A stretch of DNA of 64,000 bases, from the NCBI GenBank assembly GCA_016839555.1, contig JAEOUA010000010.1, positions 434,001-498,000 of the forward strand. Reading direction: 5' to 3'. Position 1 is the first letter of the stretch, and every line of letters begins with the position of its first letter. Positions 57,020 to 64,000 of the stretch are shown piece after piece. The translations under genes and the position numbers were made by a program. The notes under the pieces are model-generated. The model searched no databases, was not told the DNA's origin, and worked only from the letters and a program-made list of their open reading frames with translations. This DNA comes from Promethearchaeota archaeon (GTDB lineage Archaea > Asgardarchaeota > Lokiarchaeia > Sigyniarchaeales > SOKP01).

Positions 57020-58129
57020 ATGACTGAATCATTATTGAAAGATGAAGAAGAAAAGATTAAAACATTTAAAGATCTGAAAACAGATATAATTGATAATGAT
57101 TTATGCTGTAGTTGCGGAGCATGTGTTAGCTATTGCGAGAGTCAAAGTTTCGATGTATTGAAAATGGAAGAAAATTCGCCTCGCTTCAAATCTAAAGCCA
57201 ATCAAGATAATTGTACTGAGTGTGGAGTATGTTATTTTATCTGTCCTCAAACAACCCCTCTAATAGAATTAATGAACCAAAAATATAGTATAAAGGATAA
57301 ATTGGGTCCTATTAGAGATCTTTTGGCAGGAAAAACAACGAGAGAAAAAATTAAAGAAATTGGGCAGGATGGAGGTATAGTAACTACTATATTATTATAT
57401 CTTTTCGAAACTCATCAAATTGATGCCGCCGTAGTTTCCGAATATGATAAGAAATTACAGCCTCGACCAAAATTGATTTATAATAAAGAGGATCTAAAAA
57501 AATCCGCTGGCACCAGATATTCTGTCTCTTCTCAGCTTTTTCCATTAAAAGATTTATACAATATACCCTCTCAAATTATAGATGAAAAAAGAATATATAA
57601 TATAGATCAACTACGTATTGCTTTTGTAGGAACGCCGTGCCAAATAAGAGCTTTGAGGAAAATGAAATTTTTAAGCATAAAGCCAGCACATGTGGTTAAA
57701 TATAGTATTAGTTTATTTTGTTTTGAAAATTTTTATTATGATAAATTATATGATATCTTGAAGGAAGAAAAAGGAATAAGTCCTTCAGAAATTAAAAAGG
57801 CAACTATTAAAGGTCGATTTATTATTGAAACTCGTTCAAATGAAACATTAGATGTGGAGCTTAAGACCTTAGATAATGCCGTAAGACCTAATTGTAAAAT
57901 ATGTGATGATTTTACGGGCAGATTTTCTGATATTAGTGTGGGTTCTAGCGGAGCACCAAAGGGATATTCAATAATAATATCACGAACACAGATAGGTGAA
58001 GAATTAATAAAAAAGATGCTCTCTCAAAATTATATTATAGCATATATACCTTCCGAAGAGGGCTTAGAATGGAAAGAAAAAAAGAAAAAGCTATTTAAAA
58101 AGATGATTTCCTCAAAAGAGAAGAAATGA
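57020..58129 (+). CDS. frhB: FrhB/FdhB-family F420- or flavin-linked oxidoreductase beta subunit
   Basis: The 369-aa protein has two ferredoxin-type [4Fe-4S] motifs (CCSCGACVSYCE near residue 28 and CTECGVCYFICP near 66). The coenzyme F420 hydrogenase/dehydrogenase beta-subunit body follows (GQDGGIVTTILLYL, AGTRYSVSSQL, FVGTPCQIRALR). The cysteine group CKICDDFTGRFSDISVG near residue 290 is conserved in the family. It follows mvhD by 17 nt. The unit suggests that electrons from F420H2 or NADH-like donors enter here and pass to HdrA via MvhD. Whether the organism makes F420 cannot be told from the window. Confidence 0.9.
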   Translation: MTESLLKDEEEKIKTFKDLKTDIIDNDLCCSCGACVSYCESQSFDVLKMEENSPRFKSKANQDNCTECGVCYFICPQTTPLIELMNQKYSIKDKLGPIRDLLAGKTTREKIKEIGQDGGIVTTILLYLFETHQIDAAVVSEYDKKLQPRPKLIYNKEDLKKSAGTRYSVSSQLFPLKDLYNIPSQIIDEKRIYNIDQLRIAFVGTPCQIRALRKMKFLSIKPAHVVKYSISLFCFENFYYDKLYDILKEEKGISPSEIKKATIKGRFIIETRSNETLDVELKTLDNAVRPNCKICDDFTGRFSDISVGSSGAPKGYSIIISRTQIGEELIKKMLSQNYIIAYIPSEEGLEWKEKKKKLFKKMISSKEKK

Positions 58130-58200
58130 TAGAGATATTGTTTTTATTTTTAAGCAAAATCAATAAAAGTATTTACTATATTTGTGAAAATAAATTCTCC

Positions 58201-60708
58201 TCATAATTGGATTGTTTTAATCTCCCAAGGTTTTATTTTTATAATATTAGCTTTTGTTTTCGAAATAATATTATACCTGAAATTTAATTCTTTTATAGTA
58301 TCCTTAACTTTTTTCCCTCTAAGAATAACAGTATGTTCTCTATTGTTTGGATTAAATAATCTTAAATAAACTTCACTCCGCCGTCTCCACCAATTTATAA
58401 CACAAATATAATCTTGACACTCTAAACTAAGAAAAGCCCCAGAAAGATCCTTTACTTTATGGTGAGAAGCTATTCCTTGTAATCTAAAATTATAGGAATT
58501 TACATAAAATAAAGGGTGTTTATCTATTTTCTGGTTTGTTATAGAAATAGCAAATTCATAATTTCCTTCTTTCATTAATAATATATTCCGCATTATAGAT
58601 TCTTTATGGTTGATAATGAATTTTTGGCTATTTTTGACTATAAATATTATCCCATTATTTGGGCCTTTTAACCAGAGAAAGTTTAATGCCTGTATTTTTG
58701 TTCTTTTTGTTTCTTCTATTCCAAAGGGATAATCAATGAAAAATTTTTGAACTTTTATTTCAGGAATTAGAAGTAGTTCTTTTAAAGAGCCTGATTCTAA
58801 AAAGAATTCCACTCTATTGATTTTGTTATATCGTATTATCTTTAATTTAAAATCCAGTTTATTATTACTTCCAACAACATAAAATTCTTCTTGTATTTGA
58901 TTTAAGCTTTTTTTAGTTATTTTTAATTGATAATTCCCATCTAATTTAAACTTCAATGAATAGAATTTTTCCCCTTTATAATAAATTTCAATTGCCTGTT
59001 GATCATTTGAGAGAGCAATTTCATAAAAAAAGTTTGAATTTATTAAATTTTTATCAAGTTTATCTTTTTGTTGAATAGTATAAGTTTTATAACCAAATCC
59101 AGGAATTTCATCTATCATTTTTAATTTTTCATCTTCAATTAAATATTTAACTCTCCTATTTTTATGTACTAATACCAGATCGGTGTCAGATTTGATTTCA
59201 TAATCTTCAATAGGGATTTCTATTATATCTTCTCTTTGATAAGGTGTGGGATTAAAAACAAATATGCTAGGTTTTTTTTCTGGATTTTTTTTTAATAAAG
59301 ACTCTTTTGATGCTAATTTTTTTAAAAGTGTATTAAGAGCTCTTTTTATAAAGTTTTTACTCTCTTGTTGGATTTCTTTATGTTTTTCTACACATAATTC
59401 AGAAATTTTAATTTTCTCTTTCTTTAATTCTATTTTATTAAATTCTTCTTTTGGTAATTGAGACTCACAATAATCTCCATGTCTTATGAAAGGAACTGCG
59501 TAAGAATCATGATTTTGTGTCAAGAGTAAGTTTCTCCAGAGTTTATCGAAAAATTCATCGTGTTCTTCATTTCCAAAATCAGCTACTATTGAATATAGTA
59601 TTTCAGCGGTTAATATATTAGTTTCTGAAATTTTATTGTGGAGAAATAGATTTGATGGTAAAAATATATAATCTCCTAACTGGAAATTATCTCGAGAATA
59701 CTTAAATTCTCCATTTACGTCTGTTGTTTCCATAAACTCTGAAAAAAGTTCAAAATTACCGAAAATGTTTGAAAATTGTGAAATCTGCCAAATTTCCTCC
59801 ATAAGAGGTTGCTCTATTATAAAATCTTCCAATGATGAATAGACTATTTTATTCATAAAAGGCTTTGCTACTGCTTGAAATAATAGACTAGGCAATTCTT
59901 TATAAAATGTACCATGCCAATATTCTCCATTAAATAATCCCGAAAGATCTATTACTGAGTCAATAGAAGTACCATCCAACCCAATCCAACAGATTTTTGG
60001 ATCACCTGCGGTAGGGGTCGATCCTAGTAGTCTTGTTTTTAGAGAGCCGTATTTAATATTAAACCTCCGTAATAATTGAGGAATTTGGGGGTGGAGAGAA
60101 TTTTCAGAACAATAATATATTGTGGGATTTATCCCAAATTTATCTAAAAAATTTATTCCATATTCAAATTGTTTTATATTAGATTCTGGCCCAATAATCA
60201 AATTATAAGGTTGAGAATATGTTGGATTTATTATCTCAAATTTCCCTTTATGGTAAAGATTAAGAAATTGAAAAAATTTATTTGGATAATTCTTTTGTAC
60301 CCATTCAAATACACAAATTGAGATTTCGAGATTATAAGAGATATTGTTTTTAATTGCCAATTGCATTTTATTAAAGAGTTTTTCTATAGCATATAGAGGT
60401 GAATCGAATTCACAAAAACCAATATCATCAATAATTACACCTCCATGTCCTCCAATTAGATAATAGATTTCAGATTTAACCTCTCCTTGGATGATTTTTT
60501 TTAGATCTTTTAAAATTCGAAAAAATAACTTTAATTTTAATTTTTCATTCGCATTTTCTACTAATTCATTAAATCTTCTTTCAATTTTTTTAAAATTAAT
60601 TCTGTCTCTGTAAATAATATTTTTATCAATAAACTTTCTAACTAACTTAATAACTTTTGAGAGAGCTTTAATATCTTTTTGATCAATAGCCATTTTTTTG
60701 GAATTCAT
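58201..60708 (-). CDS. GH38-like alpha-mannosidase family protein
   Basis: The 835-aa protein has the GH38-type (beta/alpha)7 domain marks: YLIGGHGGVIIDDIGF near residue 83, PTYSQPYNL, a strand GINPTIYYCSENSLHPQIPQ followed by LLRRFNIKYGSLKTRL, and LLLTQNHDSYAVPFIRHGD. Metal-binding His/Asp residues in these segments fit retaining alpha-mannosidases that need zinc. A beta-sandwich C-terminal half follows. Identity looks low, so the family call is moderate. The gene precedes the sugar transporter at 60782-62146 in an operon-like order, 73 bp apart, which supports import and cleavage of a mannose-containing or related sugar. Confidence 0.7.
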   Translation of the reverse strand: MNSKKMAIDQKDIKALSKVIKLVRKFIDKNIIYRDRINFKKIERRFNELVENANEKLKLKLFFRILKDLKKIIQGEVKSEIYYLIGGHGGVIIDDIGFCEFDSPLYAIEKLFNKMQLAIKNNISYNLEISICVFEWVQKNYPNKFFQFLNLYHKGKFEIINPTYSQPYNLIIGPESNIKQFEYGINFLDKFGINPTIYYCSENSLHPQIPQLLRRFNIKYGSLKTRLLGSTPTAGDPKICWIGLDGTSIDSVIDLSGLFNGEYWHGTFYKELPSLLFQAVAKPFMNKIVYSSLEDFIIEQPLMEEIWQISQFSNIFGNFELFSEFMETTDVNGEFKYSRDNFQLGDYIFLPSNLFLHNKISETNILTAEILYSIVADFGNEEHDEFFDKLWRNLLLTQNHDSYAVPFIRHGDYCESQLPKEEFNKIELKKEKIKISELCVEKHKEIQQESKNFIKRALNTLLKKLASKESLLKKNPEKKPSIFVFNPTPYQREDIIEIPIEDYEIKSDTDLVLVHKNRRVKYLIEDEKLKMIDEIPGFGYKTYTIQQKDKLDKNLINSNFFYEIALSNDQQAIEIYYKGEKFYSLKFKLDGNYQLKITKKSLNQIQEEFYVVGSNNKLDFKLKIIRYNKINRVEFFLESGSLKELLLIPEIKVQKFFIDYPFGIEETKRTKIQALNFLWLKGPNNGIIFIVKNSQKFIINHKESIMRNILLMKEGNYEFAISITNQKIDKHPLFYVNSYNFRLQGIASHHKVKDLSGAFLSLECQDYICVINWWRRRSEVYLRLFNPNNREHTVILRGKKVKDTIKELNFRYNIISKTKANIIKIKPWEIKTIQL

Positions 60709-60781
60709 AATTTATATAAAAATTTTTATACATTCAAAATATAAATCAAAAAAATAAAAATAAAAAAAATTATGATAATTT

Positions 60782-62146
60782 TCATTTAATAAGTTCCAAA
60801 TTTAATTTCCGAACTTGTTCTTTTACTTCTTCCAATCTTTTTCCTGCTAATGGATATCTATAGAGACAATATAATCCAAGAATAACGAACATAATAGGTA
60901 TAACACCAAGTAATATTCGAAGTCCAAGCGCATTTAAAAAGGTTAAAGCCGCGGGATTTAAATTATTTCTATCAATCTGAAACAATTCGATTACTATTCC
61001 TAAAACTAGCCAACTTATCGCATTTGAGAGCTTTACAATTACACCTGATACACCATTAAATATTCCTTCCCTTCTCTGATTTGTGATTAATTGATCTTCA
61101 TCAATCACATCACTCAAAAGAATTGTCGGAAAAAGCATCACGCCAGCCAAGCCCACACCTGTAATTAAAAGAACTATTAAACTCATAATAGAGTTAAATA
61201 TTATGAAGATTAACGAAAGTCCAATGCAAAAAGAAATCATAGAAAGAAATAATGCTTTTTTGGTACCTTGTTCATCTGCAATTTTAACCCATAAAAACAA
61301 GCTTGGAATTACTGTTAAAAAGATAAATAATAACTGGATTGACCATTCCATAGTTCCTAATCCTAATAATCCCTCGAAAAATAATGGAAGCCCAGATAAG
61401 ACCACTGAATATGAGAGCTGAAGTAAAAATTGTACAAGAACAAAATATCGAAAAGATTTATTTTTTAAAGCAATAACCATTGACTCAAAAAAGCTCTTTT
61501 TTTTCTCAGTTATTTGGTATTCTTTTCTTTCTTTGATGAAAATCAGAGTTGGAAGCATGGATAAAGCAGTTACTGCTCCTAAAATTAACCCCATCAATGA
61601 ATATCCTATGAGAGGATCCGAAAAAGATCCAGCAATCAAGGGTGCGATACCAATCCCTAATATTAACCCAAAAATCCCAAAAATCTGTAAGAATCTTGAA
61701 ATAACTAATCTCTCTTTTTGATCAAGTGATAATTCTGGAAACAACGAATACCAAAGGGTCACGACCATTGTGACAAATGTTTCATATAAAACGAGAATTA
61801 TAATTAAGTATATCGTACAGAGAACTGAGTTATTAATAGGGGGTGTATAGATTAATACAGAAGTGATTATAAGTGGAATAAGTCCAATTAGAATGAAAGG
61901 TTTTCGTCTCCCCAATCGTGATTTAGTAAAATCCGAAAGATGACCTATAAGTGGCTCATTAAATGCATCCCATACTCCGTAGACTACTAGTATCAAACTT
62001 ATTCCAATTGGGCTTAAAGGAATCCCTAAATACAAAAAATAATAAGAATAAAGCAATAATATTGAGGATTGCCCTATTGCCAACCCTCCAATGTTTCCTA
62101 GTGCAAATGATATTTTTTTACCTGTGGATAATTTATCTTCACTCAT
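60782..62146 (-). CDS. GPH-family sugar-cation symporter (MelB-type)
   Basis: The 454-aa protein has twelve membrane helices and the GPH signature DAFNEPLIGHLSDFTKSRLG followed by RRKPFILIG after helix 2. It moves sugars or sugar acids with sodium or protons. It is upstream of the GH38-like gene and 63 bp downstream of the RraA gene, so these three form one sugar-utilisation unit. A truncated relative lies at 8614-9419. The substrate cannot be read from the sequence. Confidence 0.9.
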   Translation of the reverse strand: MSEDKLSTGKKISFALGNIGGLAIGQSSILLLYSYYFLYLGIPLSPIGISLILVVYGVWDAFNEPLIGHLSDFTKSRLGRRKPFILIGLIPLIITSVLIYTPPINNSVLCTIYLIIILVLYETFVTMVVTLWYSLFPELSLDQKERLVISRFLQIFGIFGLILGIGIAPLIAGSFSDPLIGYSLMGLILGAVTALSMLPTLIFIKERKEYQITEKKKSFFESMVIALKNKSFRYFVLVQFLLQLSYSVVLSGLPLFFEGLLGLGTMEWSIQLLFIFLTVIPSLFLWVKIADEQGTKKALFLSMISFCIGLSLIFIIFNSIMSLIVLLITGVGLAGVMLFPTILLSDVIDEDQLITNQRREGIFNGVSGVIVKLSNAISWLVLGIVIELFQIDRNNLNPAALTFLNALGLRILLGVIPIMFVILGLYCLYRYPLAGKRLEEVKEQVRKLNLELIK

Positions 62147-62209
62147 TTTCTTTTCAATTTAAAATTTTTTTTATTAATATTTGAATATGTTTTTAATTGG
62201 TAATCAATA

Positions 62210-62881
62210 TTAAGGTAATGGTCTCTCTTTTTCAATTTCAGAAGGTTTTCTTCCCTTTTGTAGTTGTTCAAACCACCATTTATCTGTGGAGATCATTTCT
62301 TTTGCTTTTTCCAAGACCGATTCAATATCCTTTGATTTTACAACAACTACTCCATTAATATCTCCAAAGATTAAATCACCAGGAGTAATAATCCTTCCAC
62401 CACATTTTATAGGCTTCATTACAGAATCCATATCAATCACCATCCTCCCTCGAATGGATGAGCAAATAATCCCTCTTGCAAATATTGGAAATTTTAAATC
62501 CGTTACTTGAGCGATATCTCTAATTGGTCCATCTACTAATCCTCCTCTGAAGCCTAATTTTTCAAGAATTCTGCTTGTACTTTGTCCCAAACCCGCAGCA
62601 ATCATATAACCCGACATATCTACGCACATTATGGGAAAATCTGGAGTTTGTTTAATAAATTGTAACATCTTAGCGATAATATTTCTATCAAGTGGTTCAT
62701 CAGAAAGATCCATTTTCATAGTTCCCGCTAGACCAAGTACTCTTGCTCCAGGCCACATTGGTCTTATTTCTGAATCAATGAATCCTGGTTCTAAACCCAA
62801 TTCGTCTATTGCATCTGAAACTGCGCAGGTATATAAATTAGAGTATTCTTTAAGTATTGATTCCAATTTTTCTTTATTCAT
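62210..62881 (-). CDS. RraA family protein (4-carboxy/4-hydroxy-2-oxo-acid aldolase-like)
   Basis: The 223-aa protein has the RraA/HMG-aldolase marks: GLAGTMKMDLSDEP, RGGLVDGPIRDIAQV (Arg and Asp for metal/substrate), and IFGDINGVVVV. Family members include class II aldolases that split 4-hydroxy-4-methyl-2-oxoglutarate and oxaloacetate-type acids, as well as RNase E regulators; an archaeon has no use for the latter. Beside a dehydratase of the IlvD/Edd family it is probably an aldolase of a sugar-acid pathway, which is an inference. The promoter is shared with the divergent ilvD-like gene. Confidence 0.88.
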   Translation of the reverse strand: MNKEKLESILKEYSNLYTCAVSDAIDELGLEPGFIDSEIRPMWPGARVLGLAGTMKMDLSDEPLDRNIIAKMLQFIKQTPDFPIMCVDMSGYMIAAGLGQSTSRILEKLGFRGGLVDGPIRDIAQVTDLKFPIFARGIICSSIRGRMVIDMDSVMKPIKCGGRIITPGDLIFGDINGVVVVKSKDIESVLEKAKEMISTDKWWFEQLQKGRKPSEIEKERPLP

Positions 62882-63033
62882 TCTTCTTGCTTAGTCTATA
62901 TAAAATTTAATGTCTAAATATAATTTAATATAGTTAGTTATTATTTGATTTTTAATGATTATTAATTTTTTTAATCTTATAAAAATCAAATTACATAAAA
63001 GGTAAAAATAATTTAATGTAGGTTTTAACAAGG

Positions 63034-64000
63034 ATGAATCATAACGAAAATAATTTGAAAAAGAGAAGTAATACCATTTTTGAGAATATAAAATCTACTC
63101 CTTTTTATTATGTAAATTTAGGAATAATAGAAAGTGTAGGATTGGAAGAAAAAGATATTAAAAACAAACCATTTATAGGAGTGGTAAATACTTGGAATGA
63201 ATTAAACCCTGGGCATAAGCATTTTAAAACCCTGGCTGAGGCCGTTAAATATGGAATCGCAGAAACGGGAGGAATTCCTCTAGAATTCTGTACTGTTGGT
63301 CCTTGTGATGGATGGGCAAATGGTAATGAAGGAATGAGATATATTTTACCACAGAGAGAAGTGATAGCTGACTCAATTGAATTGATGGTGGAAGCTCATA
63401 GGTTGGATGCCATGGTGACAATCTCTGGCTGTGATAAAATAAATCCTGCAGTCTTAATGGCAGCTTTGAGGTTAGATATTCCAACTATATGTGTGCCGGG
63501 AGGTCCCAATTTATATGAAATTAGATTTAAACCGGATTATAAAGGAATTGAACAGAGTATATATGATGATTTTTTCCAAAAGGTAAATTGTATATCAGGT
63601 GCCACTTATGGGGCTTGTGAGATTATGGGAACTGCAAATACGATGCAATGCTTAATGGAAGCATTTGGAATGACGTTGCCTAACGCCGCAACTATTCCCG
63701 CCGTCACTAGAATGAAATATATAATTGCGAAAAATTCTGGAAAACAGATAATATCATTATTAAAGCATGATATTAGACCCTCTAAAATAATGAATGAGCA
63801 ATCCTTAGAAAATGCAATTATTGTCGATTTAGCACTTGGAGGATCCACAAATTCAGCATTACATCTTCCTGCTATCGCGAAGGAAATGGGGATAGATTTT
63901 GATTTAGAACTCTTTAATAAGTATAGTGAAAAAATTCCTACTATAGCAAATATTTCACCTTCCGGAGATTATGGAATAGTTGATTTATATAAAGCAGGAG
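63034..64000 (+). CDS. IlvD/Edd family dehydratase, C-terminus beyond the window
   Basis: From ATG 63034 the frame is open to the window end (322 codons). Family marks are VNTWNELNPGHKHFKTLAE, TVGPCDGWANGNEGMRY, and SGCDKINPAVLMAA, whose cysteines bind the iron-sulfur cluster of IlvD/Edd enzymes. Another cluster cysteine lies in CISGATYGACEIMGT. These dehydrate dihydroxy-acids or sugar acids. Only the N-terminal half is present, so branched-chain (IlvD) and sugar-acid (Edd/xylonate-type) roles cannot be separated, though the adjacent RraA and transporter genes favour sugar acids. AAGGATG gives weak ribosome-binding support. Confidence 0.9.
   Translation, partial: MNHNENNLKKRSNTIFENIKSTPFYYVNLGIIESVGLEEKDIKNKPFIGVVNTWNELNPGHKHFKTLAEAVKYGIAETGGIPLEFCTVGPCDGWANGNEGMRYILPQREVIADSIELMVEAHRLDAMVTISGCDKINPAVLMAALRLDIPTICVPGGPNLYEIRFKPDYKGIEQSIYDDFFQKVNCISGATYGACEIMGTANTMQCLMEAFGMTLPNAATIPAVTRMKYIIAKNSGKQIISLLKHDIRPSKIMNEQSLENAIIVDLALGGSTNSALHLPAIAKEMGIDFDLELFNKYSEKIPTIANISPSGDYGIVDLYKAG

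Noticed and set aside
1..64000. CRISPR arrays, insertion sequences, rRNA genes, prophage
   Set aside because: No regularly spaced repeats, transposase-like frames, rRNA-like stretches or phage structural genes were seen on either strand.

Overview
The window is AT-rich (about 30% GC by eye) and archaeal. Signs are an Alba chromatin protein, a UPF0147 protein, an archaeosortase, an HdrA/MvhD/FrhB electron-transfer set, a stand-alone pyruvate-kinase C-domain protein, and a tRNA with no encoded CCA and a bulge-helix-bulge (BHB) intron. Many bacterial-type genes (glycosidases, a sulfatase, a glycyl-radical enzyme, cold-shock protein) and usable Shine-Dalgarno sites sit beside them. This mix fits a Lokiarchaeia-like Asgard archaeon, but no eukaryotic-signature protein is present, so the placement is an inference.

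Layout. 1-12.1 kb: sugar catabolism. It holds a secreted surface protein (partial), two GH4 glycosidases, a GH63/GH37-like glycosidase broken by one amber codon, a sugar isomerase plus 3-hydroxyacid dehydrogenase operon, a CE15-like esterase, a truncated sugar transporter and a UroD/corrinoid-methyltransferase-like protein. 12.3-20.1 kb: housekeeping (FKBP, HDAC-like deacetylase, threonine dehydratase, phosphoribosyltransferase, ATP-cone, Alba, TPR, cold-shock). 20.3-31.9 kb: paired membrane proteins, an orphan glycyl-radical enzyme, a DEAD-box helicase, an AbgB-like amidohydrolase, a nitroreductase, tRNA-Pro(CGG), UPF0147 and PEP synthase. 32-46.6 kb: a second carbohydrate region (membrane-anchored GH-D-like hydrolase, GH3, beta-propeller membrane protein, FGGY kinase) with an archaeosortase and peptidases. 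47-64 kb: a large SNF2 ATPase, a sulfatase, the HdrA-MvhD-FrhB operon, a GH38-like mannosidase, a GPH transporter, RraA and the start of an IlvD/Edd dehydratase.

The main discovery is that two genes carry 30-nt introns with a textbook BHB splice motif. One is in tRNA-Pro(CGG), at position 58/59 in the T-loop. The other is inside the protein-coding gene of an HDAC-family deacetylase, where it places an in-frame UGA directly after the zinc-binding DLH motif. In both, a 4-bp central helix is flanked by two 3-nt bulges. Cutting after the second base of each bulge gives a perfect tRNA and an uninterrupted 256-aa enzyme with every catalytic residue. This suggests the tRNA-splicing endonuclease also processes an mRNA in this organism.

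Together the metabolic genes describe a heterotroph that opens plant- or algal-type glycans outside or at the cell surface, imports sugars and sugar acids, and oxidises them. It would pass electrons through an HdrA-type flavin/iron-sulfur complex and F420- or ferredoxin-type FrhB chemistry, with gluconeogenesis through PEP synthase.
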